This document shows, in pieces, positions 1 through 5,261 of a stretch of DNA of 5,261 nucleotides; the stretch's first letter is position 1, and each line of letters begins with the position of its first letter. The stretch lies in the NCBI GenBank assembly GCA_937879875.1, contig CALFMN010000246.1:1-5261 (forward strand), read 5' to 3'. Made by a program: the position numbers and the translations under genes. The notes under the pieces are model-generated. The model searched no databases. It had not been told where the DNA came from and saw only the letters and a program-made list of their open reading frames with translations. This DNA is from an uncultured Chloroflexota bacterium. Lineage in GTDB: Bacteria > Chloroflexota > Dehalococcoidia > CAUJGQ01.

Positions 1-1
1 C

Positions 2-541
2 GGTCCGCGGACCGGGCTGGTCTGCGATGCCCACGATCTGCCGTTCGCCGCCGAGACGTTCGACTGTGTCGTGGCGCAGGCCGTCCTGGAACACGTCCTC
101 GATCCGCAGCGCTGCGTCGCGGAGATCTACCGCGTCCTGAAGCAGGATGGGCTGATCTATGCGGAGACGCCGTTCATGCAACAGGTGCACGGCGGTCGCT
201 ACGACTTCACGAGATTTACCCCGCTGGGCCATCGCCGCCTGTTCCGCTGCTTTGAAGAGTTGCGTTCAGGCGCAAGCTCGGGGCCAGGCCAGGCCCTGGC
301 CTGGTCGGTGCAGTACTTCTGCCTCGGGTTGGCGCGCGGGAGAACCTCGCGGCTCGTCTGCAATGCGCTCGGGCGTGTGCTCGGTTTTCCCTGGAAGTAT
401 GCCGACCGCTATTTCATCACCAGAGAACCGGCCCTCGATGGCGCGTCCGGCGTGTTCTTCATCGGCAGGAAGAGCCAGAGTGTGCTGAGCGATCGCGATC
501 TCGTCACCCAGTATCGTGGCGGCGAGTATCTGGCGCGCTAG
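2..541 (+). CDS. Class I SAM-dependent methyltransferase (type 11-like), 5'-partial
   Basis: The frame is open from the first bases of the window, so the true start and the glycine-rich SAM-binding loop (motif I) lie upstream; 179 residues to the TAG stop are visible. Near the start DAHDLPF (from base 26) is followed by an ETFDCVVAQAVLEHV stretch, the usual arrangement of motifs II-III in methyltransferases of the UbiE/type 11 group, then the EIYRVLKQDG helix/strand. ETPFMQQVH and DFTRFTPLGHRRLF further on are typical of a subgroup often found in polysaccharide or surface-glycan loci. The C-terminus reads as complete. It should transfer a methyl group from S-adenosylmethionine in the cytoplasm; the acceptor cannot be told. 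It converges on the glycoside hydrolase remnant with an 18-bp gap. A GTG at 71 is internal to the conserved fold and is not the start. The family call is secure, the substrate unknown. Confidence 0.9.
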   Translation, partial: GPRTGLVCDAHDLPFAAETFDCVVAQAVLEHVLDPQRCVAEIYRVLKQDGLIYAETPFMQQVHGGRYDFTRFTPLGHRRLFRCFEELRSGASSGPGQALAWSVQYFCLGLARGRTSRLVCNALGRVLGFPWKYADRYFITREPALDGASGVFFIGRKSQSVLSDRDLVTQYRGGEYLAR

Positions 542-545
542 CGGA

Positions 546-558
546 GGCGCTCAGCGCC
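546..558. terminator. Small GC hairpin between convergent genes
   Basis: GGCGC-TCA-GCGCC forms a 5-bp GC stem with a 3-base loop in the short gap between the two convergent reading frames. There is no T tract on either side, so it is at best a weak bidirectional terminator; chance is quite possible in DNA this GC-rich. Confidence 0.2.
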
Positions 559-559
559 G

Positions 560-1354
560 CTACGGCCAGTGTGAGCGGTAAAAGTCCGAGGCAACCGCGG
601 CGCTGAAGGCGCGCAGCGCCGCCGGCGACGACTGCACGCGCCAATCGTAGCCACCCGCCTCCACGTCGGTCTTGTTCTCGTTGAACCAGACGACGGCGCG
701 GATGCGCGGGAATTTGTTCGGGACGGCGTCGCTCAGGGCATCGGTGATCCACTTCGCCTTGGTATCGCCGAGCGCGGCCTGCTTCGGCAGCGCGTCACTG
801 CTGGCGACCTCCGCGATCATCAGCGGCCTGGAGCTGAGCGCCGTGATGCGGTTGTAGGAGTCCGAGAAGATCTGCGGGAACCAGCGCCAGATTTGGGGAC
901 CGTGGTTGTAGCCGTCGAGTCCAAGCCAATCCACGTACTGATCGCCGGGATAGTACGGCTCGAAGGCGCTGTCGGCGTCCTCGGCCACGCTCGGCGACCA
1001 GACCCACTGGACGTTGGCGGCATCTGCGGCGGTGAAGAGATCGTGAATGTGGCGCCAGGCGGCGACGTACTTCTCCGGACTGTTCCCGTCCTTGCGCCCC
1101 CAGAGATACCAATCGCCGTTCATCTCGTGCGCCCAGCGCAGTAGCACCGGGCGGCCGTACAGCGCCAGCCGGTGTGCCCAGCTGCTCAGGTAGTCATCGA
1201 GTCTGCCGGCAACGATGTTGTCGAGACTGTACGGCGACTGATCGACGTTCGCGCGCCAGTCGGATGGCGTCCAGCTAATCAGCGGCACGGAGCCGTGCCC
1301 GGCGATATCGCACAGCTAGGACGAATCCAGAGAGCCGGCGTCCACGCCGAAATC
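560..1354 (-). pseudogene. Glycoside hydrolase family 26 (beta-mannanase-like), N-terminally truncated with in-frame TAG
   Basis: Reading leftward, the frame from about 1354 gives FGVDAGSLDSS, then TAG at 1316-1318, then LCDIAGHGSVPLISWTPSDW and a continuous GH26-like catalytic region to the TAG stop at 560-562. Counting from the GTG at 1288 (residue 1), the acid/base glutamate is E55 in HEMNG (codon 1124-1126) and the predicted nucleophile is E160 in MIAEVASS (codon 809-811). WVWSPS at 95-100, VDWLGLDGYN at 119-128 and a normal end (VVWFNENK, then YDWRVQSSP) also fit the family. GH26 enzymes cleave beta-1,4-mannans, some beta-glucans or mixed-linkage glucans, usually outside the cell. The signal peptide and the first strands of the (beta/alpha)8 barrel, roughly 50-80 residues, are absent. 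The frame fits the family on both sides of the TAG, so the stop looks like a point mutation (for example CAG to TAG). Reinitiation at GTG 1288 would give 242 residues without the first barrel strands and without export, so I call it a pseudogene; stop-codon readthrough cannot be excluded. Confidence 0.8.
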
Positions 1355-1439
1355 GCGCCGCGATGCGCCCGTGCAGCGCTTCCAAATCCGCGGCCCAACC
1401 TTGCGCTGCCGCCGTCGCGATCGTCGCATCGTCGATCAC
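1350..1439 (-). mobile_element. IS701-family-like transposase, N-terminal remnant (about 30 codons)
   Basis: In a frame different from the hydrolase, a GTG at 1437-1439 opens a run ending in WAADLEALHGRIAARF. This closely resembles the N-terminal segment of IS701-type DDE transposases, in which W-A-x-x-L/F-x-x-L-h-x-R-I-A-x-R-F is followed by a region leading to an RKNGWQLAE motif. Here the similarity stops at ARF, exactly where the hydrolase frame becomes recognisable (1350-1355); the continuation RRGRRLSGF is not transposase-like. No DDE residues or recognisable element ends remain. I infer an IS insertion followed by a deletion that fused its 5' end to the hydrolase. The match rests on recall of the family and is short, so it is moderately supported. 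Confidence 0.5.
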
Positions 1440-1682
1440 CGACAGGCTGCTCTCGCCCCACCAGCGGGGTCAGGCTCAGCACATCCTACCAGGTGCGGCT
1501 GTAGTACAAACTTCCTGCCAATTGTCGACGTGATTTACCGATCTGTTCCCCGCACTGCCTGTCGGCTGAGCGCGCTTTAGTCGAATATCGAAGTACATGA
1601 CGCTGCTACACTGCACGAATACCACGTCATGCAGCAACCGTTGCCAAACATTTACCGAGGCGCGCGCATCACTGCACGACGT
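1440..1682. other. Non-coding spacer upstream of the secreted-protein gene
   Basis: This stretch holds no reading frame that resembles a protein. From about 1500 it is clearly less GC-rich than its surroundings. It probably contains the left part of the decayed IS and the promoter of the gene at 1694. I could not pick a convincing -35/-10 pair; TACACT at 1607-1612 is a possible -10 but lacks a good partner at the right spacing. Confidence 0.4.
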
Positions 1683-1690
1683 GAGGAAAG
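1683..1690 (+). promoter_or_regulatory. Ribosome binding site for the secreted-protein gene
   Basis: GAGGAAAG lies just before the ATG at 1694, with its AGGA core about 6 bases from the start codon. It supports this ATG, which also begins a textbook signal peptide. Confidence 0.75.
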
Positions 1691-1693
1691 ACA

Positions 1694-3070
1694 ATGCGCA
1701 GTTGGTTGAAGTATCTCACGCCAATTCTTATCGTCGCAGTCGCTCTAACTGCTGTCTCTAGCCCGGCACCTGGACAGATCGGAGCAGCGAACGCGGCTAC
1801 GGCTCCTTACACGCCGACGCTGGTCCGCTCCGGTCTTATCACCAGCGGTGCTGCTACCGGCGGTGACGGTGGCAACGGCTGGGGGCTATCCAAACTGCGC
1901 ATTGCGCGGACCAGCGATGGCACGGTCTACGCCGCCTACGTGACGCCGGGCACGGATTCGCTGCATAAGCAGTGGGTGCTCGCTGCCCGCACCAATACGA
2001 GTGGCACGTGGACAACCCGTGCCACAGGAAGTGCCGGCCGCGAGCCGGTGAACCTGCTGCGAACGCCGAGCGATCAACTGAATGTGGTGAGCTGGCCCAA
2101 CGGCCTGCCCGCGCTCTGGTCCTCGTCCAACGGCAGCTCCGTAGCGATCCCCGGCGCCTGGCCGCAATCGGATTACCCCTATCACGCCGCCGGGATGAGT
2201 GCACAGGGCAACCTCTATCTGCTGCAGTCGGTCTGCGCCTGCTCCGCTCAGACGCCCGACGTGCCAGGCGAGTATGCCTGGAGCTACTATTCCCCCACCG
2301 ATGGCCAGTGGCACTACAACACGTTCAGCACCGCGGATCGCTACACAGGCATGTTCTTGCTCCCAACGGGTACGAACCAGCTGGCTATGGCCGGCACTCG
2401 CGATGTGCTGTGGTCCGAGTTGGGATATACCCAGCCCGCGGGCGCCTTCAACTATGTGTTTAACGATGCTCGGCTTTGGCAGTTTGGCAGTCTCACTCAG
2501 CCCCCCTCCGCCAGCATCGACGTCCACCAGGAGCTGCCAACCGCCGACTACCCCAACGTGCATACCAGCATCGACGACGCCTACGTCGACACTACGGGCC
2601 GCACGCATATCCTGTACAGTGTAGTCGGAGCCTCCAGCGGCGGCCAGTTCATCGGCCGGCATGCCATCCTCCAGAACGGCACCCTGGTCAAGGACGTGCC
2701 CACGGGCATCTACTACCCCAACCTCTCGCGGCTCATCCAGGACACGACCGGCCGCTTCCACCTGATCTCTGCCTGTGGCACTGCGGTCTACGTGCAGTCC
2801 GGGCTGGCGGGGGACACGGACGGCACGCAGCTCGGGGCCGTGCAGACGCTGAACCTCACCGGTAGCTACGTCTGCAACGCGCTGAACAACTACATCACTG
2901 CACCACGGGGGGGTACGCCGCTGGCCGACTTCGTGGACGGGGTCTTCGACAGCGGTGGCCAATGGGTCTATTACCGCATCCAACTCGCCTCACCGACGAG
3001 TGTACCGACGCCGACATCAACGCCAAAACCGTCGCCGACTCCGCGCGGGAAGCGTCGTACAGCGTCGTAA
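1694..3070 (+). CDS. Secreted beta-propeller-like protein with C-terminal Pro/Thr linker
   Basis: A 458-residue protein I cannot assign to a named family. Residues 1-34 form a Sec signal peptide: a short basic start (MRSWLK), a hydrophobic core at about 8-22, and ANA or ATA as cleavage sites after residue 34 or 37. The mature part is rich in aromatic residues, Gly, Ser and Thr and carries recurring strand units of the pattern x-x-G-x-h-x-h: SDGTVYAAY (about 74), AQGNLYLLQ (about 170), TTGRTHILY (about 300) and TTGRFHLIS (about 350). Such units are common in BNR/sialidase-superfamily beta-propellers, so a carbohydrate-binding or structural extracellular role is plausible, but no catalytic set is visible. 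There are four cysteines, two of them in VCAC near residue 180. Residues 433-450 are a Pro/Thr/Ser linker, followed only by RGKRRTAS and the stop. Such linkers usually lead to another domain; none follows in any frame. It is preceded by a good ribosome binding site, and a strong hairpin follows the stop. It is probably transcribed alone. Confidence 0.85.
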   Translation: MRSWLKYLTPILIVAVALTAVSSPAPGQIGAANAATAPYTPTLVRSGLITSGAATGGDGGNGWGLSKLRIARTSDGTVYAAYVTPGTDSLHKQWVLAARTNTSGTWTTRATGSAGREPVNLLRTPSDQLNVVSWPNGLPALWSSSNGSSVAIPGAWPQSDYPYHAAGMSAQGNLYLLQSVCACSAQTPDVPGEYAWSYYSPTDGQWHYNTFSTADRYTGMFLLPTGTNQLAMAGTRDVLWSELGYTQPAGAFNYVFNDARLWQFGSLTQPPSASIDVHQELPTADYPNVHTSIDDAYVDTTGRTHILYSVVGASSGGQFIGRHAILQNGTLVKDVPTGIYYPNLSRLIQDTTGRFHLISACGTAVYVQSGLAGDTDGTQLGAVQTLNLTGSYVCNALNNYITAPRGGTPLADFVDGVFDSGGQWVYYRIQLASPTSVPTPTSTPKPSPTPRGKRRTAS

Positions 3071-3091
3071 GCGATAAACTTCCGCGGTGAG

Positions 3092-3145
3092 TGCCGTTCG
3101 GCGGCATCGGCAGCTTTCCACACCGGCCGATGCCGCCGAACGGCA
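3092..3145. repeat. 20-bp perfect inverted repeat (hairpin) after the secreted-protein gene; possible terminator
   Basis: TGCCGTTCGGCGGCATCGGC at 3092-3111 is repeated exactly in reverse complement at 3126-3145, with a 14-base loop between. A G:U and an A:U pair can extend the RNA stem at its base (3090-3147). It begins 21 bases after the stop of the upstream gene, so it would act as an RNA-stabilising or terminating hairpin for that transcript. Only two T residues follow the right arm, so it is not a classical intrinsic terminator. A mobile-element end or miniature element is the main alternative. Confidence 0.75.
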
Positions 3146-3147
3146 TT

Positions 3148-3309
3148 GAGCTGGGCGCAGTACCCGGCCTCCATCACATTGCACATTGCGGATGAAGCGA
3201 CGGACGGCCTCGCGCGGGTATTCAACCCTCTCATACAAGCCTCGGCATTGCCGCTCCGGTAAGCCGGCTCGGCCTCAATCGCCGCGTGCTCCTTTCGTGC
3301 TAGCGTGTA
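3148..3309. other. Non-coding spacer before the PAP2 gene
   Basis: Frames are open on the minus strand here, but they give Arg/Cys-rich sequence without recognisable motifs, and they run on through the hairpin and into the 3' end of the secreted-protein gene. I see no RNA gene. The 3'-most part leads into the palindromes at 3310-3335. Confidence 0.4.
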
Positions 3310-3335
3310 ATCAGCGCTGATGACCGCGCGCGGTC
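3310..3335. promoter_or_regulatory. Two abutting perfect palindromes upstream of the PAP2 gene
   Basis: ATCAGCGCTGAT (3310-3321, 12 bp) is followed directly, with no base between, by GACCGCGCGCGGTC (3322-3335, 14 bp). Each equals its own reverse complement. They end 36 bases before the PAP2 start codon, a position suited to an operator for dimeric regulators or to a cruciform/RNA hairpin pair in the leader. Function is inferred from position and symmetry only. Confidence 0.4.
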
Positions 3336-3371
3336 TCGGCATCCTCCTCGCAGCCGCTGGAACGGAAGTGC

Positions 3372-4073
3372 ATGCTCACTCGGACCCGGTCAAGCCGGTT
3401 GCGGCGGTTGCACTGCGCCGGCAGCGGGCGGTCTGTCGTTGTCTCTGCGCTCGTGTTCGCTGCGCTGACGCTCGCAGTGGCTGGCCGGGTCACGGCGAGT
3501 CCTGACGCACGCATCGCGGCGGCTCTGCGCATGCATTCAGGCGTCTGGCTCGACCGCCTGGGGGCGATCGCCGAAATCTTTGGCAGCATGGAGCTGGCAG
3601 CGCCAGTGCTGCTGATCGTTGCAGCCGTGCGCTGGCGCCGGGCTCCCTGGCAATCGCTGGCGTTGCTCGTCTCCTTCGCTCTCGCCACGGCTTTGGAACT
3701 CACTCTGAAGTACACGCTCGTCCACCAGCCGCCGCCGGAGCTTGCCTCCAACTCGCCATTAGCAGACCTCGCCGTGTCGTTTCCCAGCGCCGGCTTCACC
3801 ACCCCGAACGCATTCCCGAGCGGGCACGCCGTGCGCACTGTCTTCTTGGTGTTGTTCCTGGCGACGGTGCTGCCGCATCGTCTCGTCTACGCCGGGGCAG
3901 CGGTGTGGGTCGCCCTGTCGGCGCTGATGCTGGTCTACACCCACGCCCACTGGCCGAGCGATGTCGCTGGCGGTGCCGTGCTCGGCTGGGCGGCCTTCAG
4001 TCTCGCTGACCTGGTTAGCAGGGAGGCGGGTGAGGAATCGCCCGCGCCACGAAGTGAACCCGGCGCTGCCTGA
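3372..4073 (+). CDS. PAP2-superfamily integral membrane phosphatase (divergent motifs)
   Basis: A 233-residue polytopic membrane protein with hydrophobic spans at about 22-40, 75-86, 96-112, 155-167, 172-188 and 198-212. The PAP2 (type 2 phosphatidate phosphatase / undecaprenyl-diphosphatase-like) signature is present: motif 1 lysine K113 in LKYTLVHQPP, motif 2 PSGH at 149-152, and motif 3 HWPSD with H193 and D197. H193 would form the phospho-enzyme and H152 act as acid/base at the outer membrane face. The motif-1 arginine (KX6RP) is replaced by proline (P120) and the SR of motif 3 by M186-L187, so phosphate contacts differ from the classical enzymes. The likely substrate is a lipid phosphate or polyprenyl diphosphate, uncertain. 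The basic N-terminus (residues 4-20) suits a cytoplasmic tail, and the last 16 residues are hydrophilic. An in-frame TGA at 3321 precedes the ATG and no better start lies between; GGAAG at 3364-3368 is a closely spaced ribosome binding site. Confidence 0.88.
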   Translation: MLTRTRSSRLRRLHCAGSGRSVVVSALVFAALTLAVAGRVTASPDARIAAALRMHSGVWLDRLGAIAEIFGSMELAAPVLLIVAAVRWRRAPWQSLALLVSFALATALELTLKYTLVHQPPPELASNSPLADLAVSFPSAGFTTPNAFPSGHAVRTVFLVLFLATVLPHRLVYAGAAVWVALSALMLVYTHAHWPSDVAGGAVLGWAAFSLADLVSREAGEESPAPRSEPGAA

Positions 4074-4231
4074 TCCCACGGGCTATTCGGGCGTTCGACG
4101 TAGGGTGGCCCGGCTTGGGAGTTGGTCCGGTTGCCCTGAAAGCGAGATGCCGGGCCGGATGCCGAGCCGCCAAATGCCCTGTTCCAGTGCATCTGGCTGA
4201 CATGGAGCCCCTCGGATCACGTGTGACCGGC
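4074..4231. other. Spacer without recognisable features
   Basis: Downstream of the PAP2 stop there is no T-rich terminator and no protein-like reading frame. Open frames on both strands here give low-complexity Arg/Pro/Ala sequence typical of antisense frames in GC-rich DNA. Confidence 0.35.
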
Positions 4232-4517
4232 TCACAGCCCGGGAGCAGCGGAGTGGCACCGTTGCTGGTACACGCCTACGGCCGGCGGCGGGCTCTCCAG
4301 CATGGTGAATCTGCTCCGCTGAAACGGGCAATTCCAGACCTCTGCGCCCGCGGCGTCGGTCAGGGCATGGCGGCCCCGGCGGGAACGAGTTGAGGAGCGG
4401 CCACGGGTCGGCGGCGTCGAGCGGTACGGGAGTGCCGCACAGCTCGTAGCAACGCAGGATGTTCTCTCCTGACGAAGCCCGGGCATGGGCGCTAACCACT
4501 GACTGATCCTGTAACAG
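4232..4517 (-). pseudogene. Unrecognised coding-like remnant with one frameshift
   Basis: On the minus strand a frame open from 4517 (GTG at 4499) has G/C at most third positions and reads plausibly as protein through ENILRCYELCGTPVPL and DPWPLLNSFPPG. Near 4368-4384 the coding-like character passes to the neighbouring frame, which continues RHALTDAAGAEVWNCPF and MLESPPPAVGVYQQ to a TGA at 4232-4234. Joined, this is roughly 90 residues. The switch lies in a GC run (CGGCCCCGGCGGG on the plus strand), where single-base indels are common. No convincing ribosome binding site precedes the GTG, and I do not recognise the family. It may be a small decayed gene, or chance open frames; a sequencing error at the GC run would restore it. 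Confidence 0.3.
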
Positions 4518-4521
4518 TCAG
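4499..4521. repeat. 7-bp inverted repeat (CTGACTG / CAGTCAG)
   Basis: CTGACTG at 4499-4505 and CAGTCAG at 4515-4521 pair perfectly around a 9-base loop. The right arm is part of the TGTAAC-containing box that recurs at 4587-4599. It may be an operator or a small hairpin in the spacer between the minus-strand remnant and the plus-strand frame at 4649. Confidence 0.35.
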
Positions 4522-4599
4522 ATCATAGACGCGGCGGACATTGTCGTCTGATGAGACCGGGTTCATGGATCCTTACGGCGCCCACTCTGTAACAATCAG
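4509..4599 (+). repeat. Direct repeat of a 13-bp box, CTGTAACARTCAG, two copies
   Basis: CTGTAACAGTCAG (4509-4521) and CTGTAACAATCAG (4587-4599) differ at one base and start 78 bp apart. They lie in a less GC-rich spacer upstream of the frame at 4649, where a promoter would be expected. A shorter version (CTGTAAC) occurs inverted at 5078-5084. They could be binding sites for one regulator or remains of a duplication. Confidence 0.4.
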
Positions 4600-4648
4600 C
4601 GCCAAGCATCGTTAAGCACGTAGGCGGAATTATGGTAAGGTGTAGCGC

Positions 4649-5216
4649 ATGGCGGAACCAACCATCGCGCATGATGACCCGCACATTGAGCATGCGCGCG
4701 TGCGCCCGGAGAACGTCGCACGGCGACAGCGTCTGGCCGCGATGCAGCAGCTACCCACCGTCGATCAGCGGCTCATCGCCTCCGAGAACCGGGTACCGCC
4801 ACCTGGCTGGAACGGCATCCGCACCGGAATCAGCGAGAGCGATGCCGCCGGCGCGTGCTGGCGCGGCAGATGTGCGCGGTCCCGCGAATCGTCCCATCCA
4901 GCCATCCTGCCAGCTCCACGCGGATCGCCGGAAAGTGTTCGTGACTGGCGCACCGGCGCCGCAGAACATCCTCGACCTGCCGCCCCCACCGGCGACGAGG
5001 TCCGAACAACTGACTCTGGCAGAGCTAGGACCAGTGCGGCCCGGGGCTGATGGCGCCTCTCGTGCGCTTGCACGATCGTTACAGTCTATTGTTCGCGCCA
5101 ATGTAACGCCATCTGAAGACGATGCAGAAGCTTCACTTGTTGCGCGAGGACGATCCCGCGCCAAACACAATCCACGGAGCGAACTCGGGCGCCGACCGCT
5201 AACTCCAAGGGTGTGA
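4649..5216 (+). pseudogene. Doubtful or decayed gene of unknown function, coding-like composition split over frames
   Basis: An ATG at 4649, with a weak AAGG about 10 bases before it, opens a frame whose first 60 or so codons look protein-like (MAEPTIAHDDPHIEHARVRP, RRQRLAAMQQLPTVDQRLI). From about 4835 that frame turns into Arg/Ser/Pro-rich low-complexity sequence and ends at a TGA at 5048-5050. Third-position G/C bias then appears in the next frames: RRRVLARQMCAVPRIVP (about 4849-4900) and KVFVTGAPAPQNILDLPPPP (from about 4933), the latter open to a TGA at 5214-5216. One reading is a gene with two frameshifts; another is a short real gene of 133 residues ending at 5050; a third is no gene at all. 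I recognise no family, signal peptide or membrane segment. Confidence 0.25.
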
Positions 5217-5234
5217 CCAACAGTTGTGGGTCAC
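5213..5234. repeat. 6-bp inverted repeat GTGACC / GGTCAC at the right edge
   Basis: GTGACC (5213-5218) and GGTCAC (5229-5234) can pair around a 10-base loop and overlap the TGA at 5214-5216. There is no T tract. It is a possible weak terminator or chance. Confidence 0.2.
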
Positions 5235-5261
5235 CGGCTCAGGCAGCTAAGCCAATCTGGG

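Noticed and set aside
1286..1288. GTG at 1288 as the real start of the glycoside hydrolase.
   Set aside because: It falls inside the conserved VPLISW strand, no signal peptide or ribosome binding site precedes it, and hydrolase-like sequence continues upstream through the TAG.
1279..1482. A 67-residue minus-strand frame spanning the hydrolase/transposase junction as one small gene.
   Set aside because: It is in neither the transposase-like nor the hydrolase-like frame and gives Arg/Gly-rich sequence, so it is a shadow of the two remnants.
1886..2983. A 365-residue open frame on the minus strand opposite the secreted-protein gene.
   Set aside because: It is antisense to a gene with a good ribosome binding site, signal peptide and coherent beta-rich sequence. 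Its own product has no motifs and is an ordinary long antisense frame of GC-rich DNA.
3311..3838. A 175-residue open frame on the minus strand covering the first half of the PAP2 gene.
   Set aside because: The plus strand carries clear PAP2 motifs and membrane spans; the antisense product is Ala/Arg/Ser-rich with no recognisable domain.
4751..5170. A 139-residue minus-strand open frame as a gene in the unassigned region.
   Set aside because: It is low in hydrophobic core residues, rich in Arg/Ala/Ser, and has no motifs; the plus-strand frames show better third-position bias in parts of the same stretch.
1..5261. tRNA, rRNA, riboswitch, CRISPR array, toxin-antitoxin or defence-system genes.
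   Set aside because: I saw no cloverleaf with a tRNA-type T-loop, no regularly spaced repeats, and no recognisable nuclease, helicase, reverse transcriptase or toxin motifs on either strand.

Overview
The window is GC-rich bacterial DNA. The codon use, a secreted protein ending in a Pro/Thr linker and the mix of families are compatible with Chloroflexota (Thermomicrobia- or Ktedonobacteria-like), but nothing seen fixes the taxon, so this is a weak guess. It looks like a partly eroded accessory region: three intact-looking genes (one cut by the window edge) sit among gene remnants and non-coding spacers.

Layout. Positions 2-541 (+): the C-terminal 179 residues of a class I SAM-dependent methyltransferase whose start lies before the window. 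Positions 560-1354 (-), convergent with it: a glycoside hydrolase family 26 (beta-mannanase-type) gene that keeps both catalytic glutamates but has lost its N-terminus and carries an in-frame TAG. Positions 1350-1439 (-): about 30 codons resembling the N-terminus of an IS701-type transposase, abutting the broken end of the hydrolase in another frame. Positions 1694-3070 (+): a 458-residue exported protein, probably beta-propeller-like, ending in a Pro/Thr linker and a short basic tail, followed by a 20-bp perfect inverted repeat. Positions 3372-4073 (+): a membrane PAP2-superfamily phosphatase with unusual active-site motifs, preceded by two abutting perfect palindromes.

Positions 4074-5261 hold no gene I can name. 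There is a frameshifted coding-like remnant on the minus strand (4232-4517), a spacer with repeated TGTAAC-containing boxes, and a plus-strand stretch from 4649 in which coding-like composition moves between frames, suggesting a decayed or doubtful gene.

The genes do not form an obvious operon or defence system. The methyltransferase, secreted hydrolase, secreted propeller-like protein and PAP2 phosphatase could all serve cell-surface polysaccharide or lipid-carrier metabolism, but that link is only inference from families. The best-supported unusual points are the hydrolase/transposase junction with the nonsense codon, the PAP2 motif substitutions, and the palindromic structures at 3092-3145 and 3310-3335.
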